Shown here: piece after piece, positions 23,640 to 32,385 of the stretch | How the letters are laid out: each line of letters opens with the position of its first letter | Position numbering within the stretch: the stretch's first letter is position 1 | Assembly (NCBI GenBank): GCA_903925535.1 | Contig: CAIYFY010000335.1 | Coordinates: 1 to 34,887, forward strand | DNA: 34,887 nucleotides | Origin: an uncultured Bacteroidota bacterium | GTDB taxonomy: Bacteria > Bacteroidota > Bacteroidia > Chitinophagales > Saprospiraceae | Reading direction: 5' to 3' | Translations under genes and position numbers: made by a program | Notes under the pieces: generated by a model | Seen by the model: only the letters and a program-made list of their open reading frames with translations | Told to the model about the DNA's origin: nothing | Database searches by the model: none

Positions 23640-24503
23640 ATGCGACTATTCAGATTCGGCCCTGCCGGCAGGGAAAAATGCGGCATAATGGTTGGCGGAC
23701 AGCGGTTCAGTGCCGCCCGGCTATTCAGGGATTATGATGAAAAGTTTTTCAGTTCCGACGGATTGGCCCGGATCGAAAGGGCCGTCTCGAGCGGTGATCC
23801 TGGGATTGTGCCAATCCGGAATGCTGACAGAATACGGCTTGGAAGTCCGCTGGGACGACCATCCAAGATTGTATGTATCGGCCTGAATTATGCTAAACAC
23901 GCTCAGGAGGCCGGTATGGCTATCCCGCCCGAGCCTGTCATTTTTTTCAAGTCAACTACCGCCATCTGTGGCCCCAACGACCCGGTGGTGATTCCCAGAA
24001 ACTCCGTCAAGACAGACTGGGAGGTGGAACTGGCTTTTGTAATCGGCAAAAAAACCTCTTACGTGGAGCAGGAGCAGGCCATGGATCACGTCGCCGGTTA
24101 CCTTCTCCACAATGATTACTCTGAACGGGAATTTCAGATGGAGCGCAGCGGACAGTGGGTAAAGGGTAAAAGCTGCGATACCTTCGCTCCGCTCGGTCCC
24201 TGGTTTGTCACTAAAGATGAAGTACCCGACCCCCATAACCTGCATCTTTGGCTGGATCTGAACGGACAGCGTATGCAGGACTCCAATACCAGCGACCTTG
24301 TGTATAAAATTCCATTTCTGGTGCACTACATCAGTCAGTTCATGACTCTGCTGCCGGGAGATATCGTGTCAACAGGCACTCCGTTCGGCGTCGGACTGGG
24401 GCTGAACCCCCAGCGCTTTCTGCAGGCGGGCGATGTGGTGGAACTGGGTGTAGAGGGACTCGGTACCCAGCGACAGACAGCCATTTCCTGGCAACCGCAC
24501 TGA
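23640..24503 (+). CDS. Fumarylacetoacetate hydrolase family protein (putative 2,4-diketo-3-deoxy-L-fuconate hydrolase)
   Basis: A 287-residue FAH-superfamily protein. After a small N-terminal domain comes KIVCIGLNYAKHAQEAG. The metal ligands are Glu128 and Glu130 (DWEVELA) and Asp159 (HNDYSER), with KGKSCDTFAPLGPW and the C-terminal GDIVSTGTPFGVGLG. Such enzymes hydrolyse C-C bonds in diketo acids. In the fucose route the expected products are pyruvate and L-lactate. The start overlaps the SDR stop by one base, so the two are translationally coupled, and the amidohydrolase begins 4 bp after its stop. Confidence 0.9.
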   Translation: MRLFRFGPAGREKCGIMVGGQRFSAARLFRDYDEKFFSSDGLARIERAVSSGDPGIVPIRNADRIRLGSPLGRPSKIVCIGLNYAKHAQEAGMAIPPEPVIFFKSTTAICGPNDPVVIPRNSVKTDWEVELAFVIGKKTSYVEQEQAMDHVAGYLLHNDYSEREFQMERSGQWVKGKSCDTFAPLGPWFVTKDEVPDPHNLHLWLDLNGQRMQDSNTSDLVYKIPFLVHYISQFMTLLPGDIVSTGTPFGVGLGLNPQRFLQAGDVVELGVEGLGTQRQTAISWQPH

Positions 24504-24507
24504 ACCC

Positions 24508-25335
24508 ATGAAGATTGACGCACACCAGCATTTCTGGGAATTCGATCCGATCCGCGACGCATGGATAACAAACGATATGGCCGTGTTGCGACGCGATTTC
24601 CTCCCGACCGATTTGCAGCCGCTGTTGCAGGCAAACGGCTTCGACGGCTGTGTGGCTGTCCAGGCAGACCAGTCGGAGGAAGAGACCGTTTTTTTGCTCG
24701 GCCACGCTGCCCGGAATGCGTTTGTCAGGGGAGTAGTTGGCTGGATTGACCTCCGGGCGAACGATCTGGAGGCGCGACTGGAGAAATGGTCGGATGAACG
24801 GAAGCTGTGCGGCTTCAGGCATATCCTTCAGGGAGAAGAACCTGAATTTATGCTGGAGCGGCATTTTCTGCGGGGTTTAAGCATACTGGGAAAGGCCGGC
24901 TATACCTACGATATTCTGGTTTTTCCGCGTCATCTGAATGCTGTGGAAAAAATGCTCGGAATGCTTGATAATCAACTTTTTGTGATTGATCACATTGCAA
25001 AGCCATATATCAGGGCCGGGCTGATTGAAGACTGGGAACGCGATATCAGAAAAGTAGCTCAGTTCCCGAATGTGTACTGCAAAGTGTCGGGACTCGTCAC
25101 GGAGGCCAGTCTGACGGACTGGAAGCCGGAGGATATATACCCTTATCTGGAAGTCGTACTGGATACTTTCGGGCCAGACAGGCTCATGTACGGCTCCGAC
25201 TGGCCGGTTTGTTTGCTCGCAGCCGGCTACGAGCAGCAGCTGGAAGTAGTTGAGTCATTTTTCAGCCGGCTTTCCGCGGGCGAGCGCAGGCGCATCGAGG
25301 GATTGAATGCCATGGATTTTTACCAGTTAGTCTGA
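24508..25335 (+). CDS. COG3618 amidohydrolase (putative L-fuconolactonase)
   Basis: A 275-residue metal-dependent hydrolase with a TIM-barrel fold. The N-terminal IDAHQHFWEF supplies the HxH metal ligands (His6, His8). Further on are the FVIDHIAKP segment and the conserved C-terminal YGSDWPVC Asp. This is the lactonase group of the amidohydrolase superfamily that opens sugar lactones, including L-fucono-lactone and L-rhamnono-lactone. It is cytosolic (no signal peptide). It lies in the operon with 4 bp before and 3 bp after, between the FAH-family hydrolase and the second SDR; fuconolactone is the substrate expected from context. Confidence 0.91.
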   Translation: MKIDAHQHFWEFDPIRDAWITNDMAVLRRDFLPTDLQPLLQANGFDGCVAVQADQSEEETVFLLGHAARNAFVRGVVGWIDLRANDLEARLEKWSDERKLCGFRHILQGEEPEFMLERHFLRGLSILGKAGYTYDILVFPRHLNAVEKMLGMLDNQLFVIDHIAKPYIRAGLIEDWERDIRKVAQFPNVYCKVSGLVTEASLTDWKPEDIYPYLEVVLDTFGPDRLMYGSDWPVCLLAAGYEQQLEVVESFFSRLSAGERRRIEGLNAMDFYQLV

Positions 25336-25338
25336 TAT

Positions 25339-26118
25339 ATGGAACTGAATCTTTCCGGGAAGATATTTGTAGTAACAGGAGGTGCCAAGGGCATTGGTGA
25401 GGCCATCTCGATGGTTCTTGCAGCGGAGGGTGCACATGTGGCGATCGTGGGCAGGAACATGAACGACAATCTGGCAGCTGTAGAGAAAATAGCCGGTGCC
25501 GGTGGACATGCATGCGCCTTTGAGGCCGAACTCTCCCACGCAGACGCGTGCAGGAGCGCGATCAGCCAGATTGTGGCCCATTATGGCCAGATAGACGGAC
25601 TAGTGAACAATGCAGGCGCCAACGACGGAGTGGGACTGGAAAACGGATCACCAGAGGCATTTCTACAGTCACTGGGCCGCAATCTCGTACACTATTACCT
25701 GATGGCCCACTATGCACTGCCGTGTTTGAAGGAAAGTAAAGGCGCCATTGTCAATATCACATCCAAAACAGCAGAAACAGGACAGGGCGGTACCTCCGGA
25801 TATGCAGCCTCCAACGGCGGAAGGAATGCCCTTACCCGGGAGTGGGCGGTAGAACTGTTGCCTTACGGAATAAGAGTGAATGCCGTCGCCGTCGCAGAGT
25901 GTTACACGCCGCTGTACGAACGATGGATAAAAACACTTCCCGACCCGGAAGCGGCACTGGAAAGAATCAACAACCAGATACCCCTCGGACGCAGGATGAC
26001 TACCCCGAATGAAATCGCGAATATGGCAGCCTTTCTCCTTTCTGAAAAATCGTCGCATACCACCGGACAAATAATATATGTAGATGGGGGCTATACCCAT
26101 CTTGACCGGGCTGTATGA
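25339..26118 (+). CDS. SDR oxidoreductase (putative L-fucose dehydrogenase) lacking the catalytic Lys
   Basis: A 259-residue SDR. The Rossmann motif is TGGAKGIG (13-20), Arg39 follows beta-2 (VGRN, compatible with NADP+), and NNAG is at 90-93. Ser142 and Tyr155 are in place. The fourth position after Tyr is Asn159 (YAASNGGRN) where SDRs normally have Lys. The fold otherwise looks intact up to the C-terminal GQIIYVDGGY. By elimination it would catalyse the first step, L-fucose to L-fucono-lactone. The Asn may be a subfamily trait of fucose dehydrogenases or a true defect; this cannot be settled here. It is the last gene of the operon. Confidence 0.87.
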   Translation: MELNLSGKIFVVTGGAKGIGEAISMVLAAEGAHVAIVGRNMNDNLAAVEKIAGAGGHACAFEAELSHADACRSAISQIVAHYGQIDGLVNNAGANDGVGLENGSPEAFLQSLGRNLVHYYLMAHYALPCLKESKGAIVNITSKTAETGQGGTSGYAASNGGRNALTREWAVELLPYGIRVNAVAVAECYTPLYERWIKTLPDPEAALERINNQIPLGRRMTTPNEIANMAAFLLSEKSSHTTGQIIYVDGGYTHLDRAV

Positions 26119-26132
26119 AGCTTAATCAGGGC

Positions 26133-26176
26133 AAAAAAACTGGTCAGAACCTGTCCGTCTGACAAATCCTGACCAG
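26133..26176 (-). terminator. Intrinsic terminator of the minus-strand coiled-coil gene
   Basis: On the minus strand CTGGTCAG (26169-26176) pairs with CTGACCAG (26140-26147) across a 21-nt loop, followed by seven T (26133-26139). The plus-strand fucose operon has no T tract here. Confidence 0.65.
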
Positions 26177-26233
26177 CAATCCGACATAAGGCCCTCATTA
26201 CCCTGCCTGTTTTCGCAGAATATACGCTTTCTT

Positions 26234-26845
26234 CTACTTGAACAACTCACCAAAGGCTCCCTTGAAATGCTTCAGGGAAGTCTGCAGTTCCGTTCTGAAC
26301 TTCTCCAGTTTTTCCTCGTTGGTGACGCTGAAGTCAGCGTGCCAGCGCATCACCTCTTCGGCTTTAATGATCATGGCTTCTGCCAGAGAATCGGTTTCTG
26401 CAAAATTCTGCCAGGTTTTCAGCACCAGATTGGTTCTGAATATCTCCATTTTTACACGGAGCATACTGAACAGGTCGCGTTCGCCATCTTTCAACAGCGG
26501 GTATAACTCGTGTATAATGAACTCAATTTCATAAATGACACCAACCACCTCGTCGCGCCATGGTGAGAAGTCACCTTCAGCTGCCGGCTTTCCTTTCGTA
26601 ACCAGCTCACTCAGCCTCCTGAGCCGCTGATCCAGTCTTTCGGTCATGCGGGCTGCCCACGCTCCCTGGCGCCTGATCCGGTTGCCCTGCTCATCCACAA
26701 ATGAGGAAAAGTTTCCCCACTCGCGCTCAAAGACATCGCGCGCCTCGCCGGCTCCCAGTGCTGCCTTCATGGAAATTTCCTGCATTTCGTTGCGAAATTC
26801 GGCGAATCTCGCCCGTGCTTCTTTCATAATTTCTTCGGTTTGCAT
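26234..26845 (-). CDS. Hypothetical coiled-coil protein
   Basis: A 203-residue soluble protein, almost entirely helical by composition, rich in Glu, Arg, Lys and Met, with heptad-like stretches (about 5-35, 60-85 and 165-195). There is no signal peptide, membrane segment or recognised motif. Trp residues recur (EREWGNF, QGAWAARM, LKTWQNF, VMRWHADF). The start is ATG 26845; ATG 26827 is possible. Upstream, an AACCTTTG sequence (26877-26884, minus) resembles a -7 box with one mismatch. It has its own terminator and is a monocistronic unit convergent with the fucose operon. The function is unknown. Confidence 0.8.
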   Translation of the reverse strand: MQTEEIMKEARARFAEFRNEMQEISMKAALGAGEARDVFEREWGNFSSFVDEQGNRIRRQGAWAARMTERLDQRLRRLSELVTKGKPAAEGDFSPWRDEVVGVIYEIEFIIHELYPLLKDGERDLFSMLRVKMEIFRTNLVLKTWQNFAETDSLAEAMIIKAEEVMRWHADFSVTNEEKLEKFRTELQTSLKHFKGAFGELFK

Positions 26846-27017
26846 GGTAATTATTGTTTGGTGAAATTTGATACTGCAAAGGTTCGGGCATTTTGTTGAA
26901 CATGGCAGTGATTTCTGTCCCTCTGCGGAAATGATTCGTATCAGCAGGTACCCCTTTGTAATAAATGTTACTTAATTTGGTTCACTCATCTCCGACCTTT
27001 GCCAAAAATATTCTGCC

Positions 27018-28643
27018 ATGAGCAACAGTTTTATCCGTGCAATACTGCTTGTCGCCAGCATTTCAATGACCGGCATTTCGTTTGCCCAGTCTGATTTCAG
27101 GTTTCATCTGCAGGAAGTGCCGCTATCGGGCTTTCAGGGGGTACAGTCCTTCGCCGTGGGTGAACACGCCGGGCTGTGGATGGTTGTCGGAGGGCGTACC
27201 GACGGACTACACCGCAGACAGCCATTTGCTTCATTTGATGCGGCAGGAGGCAATAACAAACTGCAGGTGGTCAATCCGGAAACTGGTCAGGTATGGAGTG
27301 TCGCCACTGCCTCCCTGCCGGTATCCGTGGCCGAGCAGCTGGCAGCTACCAATATGCAGTTCATACAGCGCGATACCACACTGTATCTGATTGGCGGATA
27401 TGGCTATTCTTCGCTGGAAGGTGATCACATCACGTTTCCATACATCACAGCCATAGATTTGCCCGGTGCCATTCAGGCTGTTCAGAACGGCAATTCGCCG
27501 GCGCCTTTTATCAGACAGTCGGGTACCGACGAGCGGATGAGGGTAACGGGTGGTGTATTGATTGAACTGCACGGCGATCTGTATCTGGCTGGCGGACAGA
27601 AATTTATGGGCAGGTATAATCCGATGGGCCCCACCCATGGCCCCGGATTTGAGCAGGTTTACACCGATGCCATACGGCGCTTCAGGATTGTGGACAGCGG
27701 CACCGCTCTTTCCGTCAGCGGTTTTGGCGAGTGGGTCAGTGCACAGCATCTGCATCGCCGCGACTACAACGCCGTTCCCCAGGTTTTTCCGGACGGTCGC
27801 GAGGGCTTCACCATGTTTACAGGCGTTTTTCAACCCGATATTGACTTGCCCTGGCTTAATACAGTTGATGTGGACAGTGCCGGATATACGCCCAATAATC
27901 AGTTCAGTCAGCTGCTGAACCAGTACCACACAGCACATTTGCCTGTTTTTGACGAGTCGGCCAACGCGATGCATACAGTCTTTTTCGGCGGTATAGGCCG
28001 TTATTACGTGGATGCGGCCACCGGTCTGCTGAAAGATGACCCCAATGTTCCGTTTGTACGCACCATCAGCCGTGTTACCCGGCTCAGCGACGGGGCCATG
28101 GACGAGGTAAAGATTGGTGACATGCCGGATCTGATGGGCTCGGGTGCCGAGTTTATCCCTGTTTTCGGGACAAATTTGTTTGACGACAACGGTATTCTCC
28201 GTTTTCAGCAATTGTCTTCCGACAGCACACACATAGGATATATTACCGGCGGAATCCGGAGTACGGCTCCAAATATATTTTTTACCAATACGGGTACCGA
28301 GAGTACAGCATCTGCAAAACTGTACAAGATATTTATGGTCAGGGGAGCAGCTACGGGTGTGCAGCTGTCCGGGGACACATCAGCAGGTATTTCACTGACT
28401 GTATCGCCCAATCCGCTTGCCGATGAGGCAGTTATTGGCGTTGAACTGGTCAGTAATTCCAGGGTGAGTGTATTGGTAACAGACAGTTTTGGCCGACAAC
28501 TCCTGCAAGTGAACGATCGTAAACTCGCAGCTGGAAGGCAGCAGATACCCCTGCATCTCGGATTCCTGCCCCGAGGGAACTATGTAGCCCGGGTATCCGT
28601 TGACGGAAAAATAGCCGGAACTGTGAAATTGGCCAGAAAATAG
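27018..28643 (+). CDS. T9SS-secreted kelch-like beta-propeller protein
   Basis: A 541-residue exported protein. The signal peptide ends ISFAQ (about residue 24). Kelch-type blades are suggested by repeated Gly-Gly turns with aromatic neighbours: LWMVVGGRTDG, LYLIGGYGYSS, LYLAGGQKFMG and VFFGGIGRYY (about 45-430). The last 80 or so residues form a type A T9SS sorting domain: SPNPLADEAVIGVELVSNSR, then the FGRQLLQ strand, a GRQQIPLHLGFLPRGNYVAR core and a terminal GTVKLARK. The tail directs the protein through the Por secretion system to the surface or medium. The ligand or substrate is unknown. A fresh promoter follows for the next gene, so it is probably transcribed alone. Confidence 0.87.
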   Translation: MSNSFIRAILLVASISMTGISFAQSDFRFHLQEVPLSGFQGVQSFAVGEHAGLWMVVGGRTDGLHRRQPFASFDAAGGNNKLQVVNPETGQVWSVATASLPVSVAEQLAATNMQFIQRDTTLYLIGGYGYSSLEGDHITFPYITAIDLPGAIQAVQNGNSPAPFIRQSGTDERMRVTGGVLIELHGDLYLAGGQKFMGRYNPMGPTHGPGFEQVYTDAIRRFRIVDSGTALSVSGFGEWVSAQHLHRRDYNAVPQVFPDGREGFTMFTGVFQPDIDLPWLNTVDVDSAGYTPNNQFSQLLNQYHTAHLPVFDESANAMHTVFFGGIGRYYVDAATGLLKDDPNVPFVRTISRVTRLSDGAMDEVKIGDMPDLMGSGAEFIPVFGTNLFDDNGILRFQQLSSDSTHIGYITGGIRSTAPNIFFTNTGTESTASAKLYKIFMVRGAATGVQLSGDTSAGISLTVSPNPLADEAVIGVELVSNSRVSVLVTDSFGRQLLQVNDRKLAAGRQQIPLHLGFLPRGNYVARVSVDGKIAGTVKLARK

Positions 28644-28660
28644 CGGCAACCAAGGTCTTT

Positions 28661-28694
28661 TTTGAATAACAGCGCAGTTTTATCGGTACATTTG
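28661..28694 (+). promoter_or_regulatory. Promoter of the lipoprotein-DUF5723 pair
   Basis: TTTG (28661-28664), 22-nt spacer, TACATTTG (28687-28694), 33 bp before ATG 28728. Confidence 0.55.
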
Positions 28695-28727
28695 CGGCTG
28701 ATATCATCCCGTTACCCGTAAACTGAT

Positions 28728-30869
28728 ATGCCTGCATTATTCAACAATACCTCGTCTGTTTGTCATCAGCCCGTACGAAATACACTCCTGGCCGCTGTGT
28801 TACTTCTGCTGCTGGGTTCGTTTACAGCGTGTATCAAGGACAAACTGAACGCGCAGCTGGCGTATAATGGTGCCTTTGCTGCCCCCGTAGCCAAGGTGGC
28901 CTTCACCCTGGGTGATGCACTGAAAGGAGACACCCTTCTCGAAATCGGTGCCGATAACGCAATCGGGCTGTCGGTCAGGCAGGAAAACCTGATTGATATC
29001 AGCGCAACAGACTATCTCGACAAAATAACCGGCGATATTGATGAAACTGTTTCTTTTGAATCCACCAGGGGGATCGTTCGCCTTGATGACATCGAAGAAA
29101 CGCTTTCTGTTGCGCTCGACGAATTCGTGGAGGATTTTCAGGACACCAGTATCCGCAACCTGTTTATTCAGAATAACGGCTCTTTTGAAACAGTGCCCGG
29201 CTTTCAGTTCAATCTGAACAGTGAACTCACCACCGTGAGTTTCGAGGAGTTCAACTGGCTGAATATTGAAACGGCCAAAGTGAAACTCACTTTCCAGCAC
29301 AATGTATTTGTGGATGCCAATAATATCACGGTCACGATTATTGATGCCACCTTCAATCAGACCATTGGCAGCCTGTATTTCGACAGTGTTCCGAAAAACA
29401 CCCCGGTTACCCGCGAACTGACACTATCCGGACTTACCATAGGGAAATCCTTCAAGGTATTTCTCAACTCTTTTGGTTCGCCCGGTTCGGGAAGTGTGCC
29501 CGTACTGATAGATCTGACCAAACAGATTGATGTCACCCTGGAGGTCACAGATGCGTACGCGAGCGCGGGTGAGTCAAAAATTGGCAATAACAGCATCAGC
29601 AGAGACACCCTGTTGCTCGATCTTCAGCCCGACGGGGGCGAAAAAATTTCGCTGGTGAAGGTAAATTCCGTGCTGGCAGAGGCTGACATTGTTTCCACCA
29701 TCAACACGCCCATGAGAGTAAGGCTTTACTTCCCGGGTATTTACAGGAATAATGCCAATTTTACCGATGAGTTTACACTGAATCCCACCACTCCCGGTGC
29801 CCCTTTTAAAAAGAATTTTGACTTTTCATCTACTTCCTGGCATTTCGATCAGGATCCGGGCCAGCCGTGGAACAAGATGAAAGTATACTACGAAACCTAT
29901 CCGGAGGGCAGTAGTGATGACTACATACAGTTCGCTTCGACCGACAAGGTGGCTGTATCCATGCGCGTACACAATTTTGATGTGGAAGAGGCAAGAGGTT
30001 ACTTCGGTCGCCGTGTGGAGCCGCTCGATGCAGGTGCGCTGGATCTGGATCTGAACTTCTCGTTCATCAATCCTCAGAGTACGCCCATACTTTTCGACAA
30101 TCCAACGGCCAGTATTGAGGTAAACAACTCGTTTGGCATGCCATTTCAGGCAGATTTCGACATGCAGGCCAAAGGACTGAATGGAGCACAGGCATCGCTG
30201 AACCCGCCCGTACTGAACTTCAGTTATCCCGGCGTTCAGGAAGCCGGACAGTCGAAACAGACACAGATTCTGCTCAACAAGTCCAACTCGGATATCGTGA
30301 ATTTCCTGTCGGTTTATCCCGAGGAACTTACTTACAGCGGCTCGGCCATTGTAAATCCTGACGACAATCAGCAGGAGATCAATTTTGTTCGTCAGGACAG
30401 TCGCCTGACTGCTTCAGCAACTTTCGATCTGCCGTTTGCCTTCCGGATACAAGACCTGGTATTCCGCGACACGGCCAATGGCATAGACCTCGATTTTGGC
30501 GAATATCTGACGCTGGAGGATATAGATACGGCCGAACTGAAAATAGCCTATATCAACGGACTTCCGCTCCGGAGTACTGTTAATCTGATTGCTCTTGCCA
30601 AAAACGGCTCAGAAAGTGCTATTGCCAGCGATATTGCCATGCCGGCAGCATCTGTTGACAATACAGGCGCTGTTTCGGCCGGTGGTGAAGCGCAGGGAGA
30701 TGTCTTTGTCGCTTTGTCCTATGATCAGTTATTGCGTCTCGATGAAGCCGACAAACTGATTCTGGAAGTACATTTTCAATCGCCCGATAACGGCACCAAA
30801 CTTGCCAGAATGTATTCCAGTTACCGGATGGATATCAAAACAGGTATAAAACTCATCCTGAAATTCTGA
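28728..30869 (+). CDS. Large surface lipoprotein of unknown function
   Basis: A 713-residue protein with a lipoprotein signal: a hydrophobic run LLAAVLLLLLGSFTA followed by Cys35, then IKDKLNAQ. The mature part is a beta-rich, Asp/Asn-rich extracytoplasmic protein with no Cys cluster and no recognised enzyme motif. Several stretches look like repeated beta-sandwich units (about 175-260, 330-430 and 430-560). No T9SS tail. It precedes a DUF5723 outer membrane protein by 17 bp and both are read from the promoter at 28661-28694, so the two products probably act together at the outer membrane. The function is unknown. Confidence 0.83.
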   Translation: MPALFNNTSSVCHQPVRNTLLAAVLLLLLGSFTACIKDKLNAQLAYNGAFAAPVAKVAFTLGDALKGDTLLEIGADNAIGLSVRQENLIDISATDYLDKITGDIDETVSFESTRGIVRLDDIEETLSVALDEFVEDFQDTSIRNLFIQNNGSFETVPGFQFNLNSELTTVSFEEFNWLNIETAKVKLTFQHNVFVDANNITVTIIDATFNQTIGSLYFDSVPKNTPVTRELTLSGLTIGKSFKVFLNSFGSPGSGSVPVLIDLTKQIDVTLEVTDAYASAGESKIGNNSISRDTLLLDLQPDGGEKISLVKVNSVLAEADIVSTINTPMRVRLYFPGIYRNNANFTDEFTLNPTTPGAPFKKNFDFSSTSWHFDQDPGQPWNKMKVYYETYPEGSSDDYIQFASTDKVAVSMRVHNFDVEEARGYFGRRVEPLDAGALDLDLNFSFINPQSTPILFDNPTASIEVNNSFGMPFQADFDMQAKGLNGAQASLNPPVLNFSYPGVQEAGQSKQTQILLNKSNSDIVNFLSVYPEELTYSGSAIVNPDDNQQEINFVRQDSRLTASATFDLPFAFRIQDLVFRDTANGIDLDFGEYLTLEDIDTAELKIAYINGLPLRSTVNLIALAKNGSESAIASDIAMPAASVDNTGAVSAGGEAQGDVFVALSYDQLLRLDEADKLILEVHFQSPDNGTKLARMYSSYRMDIKTGIKLILKF

Positions 30870-30886
30870 TTGCCTTGATTGACTCC

Positions 30887-32269
30887 ATGCACCTCCGCAC
30901 TGTACAAACCTCTTTCCTGCGCGTGTGCGCCATGCTGCTTTCCCTGCCTGCTACCTTGTCGGCGCAGCAGGACATGAGTATTTTCCTTCAGAATAACCTG
31001 ATACAGTCCATCACAACCGGCAATCCGGCCGGTATGAGTGCCGGTAAAGTCGCTGTGGCCCTGCCTGATTTGCATCTTGGTGTACAGAACGGCTCGTTTC
31101 ATCTGGGCGATATGTTTGTCAAAACCAATCAGGGAGAGTTTTTCAATCTGGAGAAGGCCATCTCGAAAATGGATGAAACCGGCAATAAACACCGTTCTTT
31201 TTTCGATGTGGCAGGACTTGCACTGGTAGTGAGGGCAGGGGAGCGGACGCAGTTTTCCATCTCCCAGTCTTTCAGGTCGGGTTTTCAAATGAAATATCCC
31301 GCATCGCTGGCAGGCATGACCTGGTACGGGAATGCCGCCTATCTTGATCAGACCCTCGATCTTTCATCCGTAGCCAGCGTGATTGCGTACAATAATATCG
31401 GGCTTGGTGTTGCAAGAAGGTTGAATGACAAACTGACTCTTGGTGCAAGGCTCAACATCCTGAGTGGCATGGCCTGCATGCAAACAGTATCCGGCCAGCT
31501 GAAAATGCGCACCAGTGGCGAAAATTATCAGTTGACTGTGGAATCTGACCTGCAGCTGCAAACCGTTGGCATGCCTGATTTCACCAAAGAGGGTATCCGT
31601 GATATCCGCACGGAGGAAATCAGGAGTAATGCCTTCAGCTGGACCAATCCCGGTTTGTCGCTTGACCTGGGTATTACCCTGAAGCCCGTGGAAACTGTCG
31701 AGCTGGGACTGTCGGTCTCCGGTCTGGGCGGCATTGCCTGGAGCGGGAACGCCCTCAGCCAGAGCAGTAGCGGGATACGAACTTTTGAAGGCGTCACAAT
31801 CAATCCCTTCGACAATCAGGAGGGTGAGTTCACCGGTATTTCACTCCAGGATTCTGTCTTTGGCGTACTGGGCCTTAAAACTGCCACAGCAGCGTTCAGC
31901 GCTGTCCTGCCCGTGCGTGCGCTGGCAACAGCCCGATATTCGGCCGGCAACAACCTGTCTTACGGAGCTGTCCTGCAGTATATCAGCTGGAACGGTGTTT
32001 CCGGAGCGGGAATCAGCGCACAGGTACAGCGTCAGGCTGGCCGCGTATTCAGTCTGGGTGCGATGGCAGGATTCAACACCTTGTCCGGTTTTCAGGCTGG
32101 TGCGAGCGCGGTTGTCAAACTTGGCCCGGTGCAGCTTTTCCTTATTTCAGATGATATCATTCCGTTCTTCATTCCCGATGCAGGTGGCGGGCTCCACTTC
32201 CGGGGCGGGATTAACATCGTTCCCGGCCAGAAAAATGCAAAAACAGTGACACCCGAGTCTGTGGGGTAG
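30887..32269 (+). CDS. DUF5723 family outer membrane protein
   Basis: A 460-residue exported protein. ATG 30887 is preferred to the in-frame TTG 30875, and yields a signal peptide ending LSAQQ. The sequence has the DUF5723 layout: QDMSIFLQNNLIQSITTGNP near the N-terminus, HLGDMFVKT, then repeated amphipathic beta strands (GLGVARRLNDKLTLGARLNI, VETVELGLSVSGLGGIAW) up to a Gly-rich C-terminus (ADFG-like DAGGGLHFRGGINIV). This resembles the FadL/PorP-like barrels of Bacteroidota. The function is not known. It is encoded 17 bp downstream of the large lipoprotein and likely forms a pair with it. Confidence 0.82.
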   Translation: MHLRTVQTSFLRVCAMLLSLPATLSAQQDMSIFLQNNLIQSITTGNPAGMSAGKVAVALPDLHLGVQNGSFHLGDMFVKTNQGEFFNLEKAISKMDETGNKHRSFFDVAGLALVVRAGERTQFSISQSFRSGFQMKYPASLAGMTWYGNAAYLDQTLDLSSVASVIAYNNIGLGVARRLNDKLTLGARLNILSGMACMQTVSGQLKMRTSGENYQLTVESDLQLQTVGMPDFTKEGIRDIRTEEIRSNAFSWTNPGLSLDLGITLKPVETVELGLSVSGLGGIAWSGNALSQSSSGIRTFEGVTINPFDNQEGEFTGISLQDSVFGVLGLKTATAAFSAVLPVRALATARYSAGNNLSYGAVLQYISWNGVSGAGISAQVQRQAGRVFSLGAMAGFNTLSGFQAGASAVVKLGPVQLFLISDDIIPFFIPDAGGGLHFRGGINIVPGQKNAKTVTPESVG

Positions 32270-32306
32270 TCAACCTTTACCGGCACAATCCGTCCGTTTG
32301 CCGATA

Positions 32307-32342
32307 GTTGTTTGCAAACAACCGCACAGTTGCTGACATTTG
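32307..32342 (+). promoter_or_regulatory. Promoter with 16-bp palindrome upstream of the second beta-barrel receptor
   Basis: TTTG (32311-32314), 20-nt spacer, GACATTTG (32335-32342; one mismatch to TAnnTTTG). The perfect palindrome GTTGTTTGCAAACAAC (32307-32322) covers the -33 box and is a candidate repressor or activator site. Confidence 0.5.
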
Positions 32343-32385
32343 CGCAGGAAACACCCCTGCGTTCTGTACTTTGTTTGATTTTCGC

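Noticed and set aside
27231..28232. 333-codon open frame on the minus strand inside the T9SS kelch-like gene
   Set aside because: Antisense to the Gly-Gly blade repeats and T9SS-bearing frame; composition looks like a shadow.
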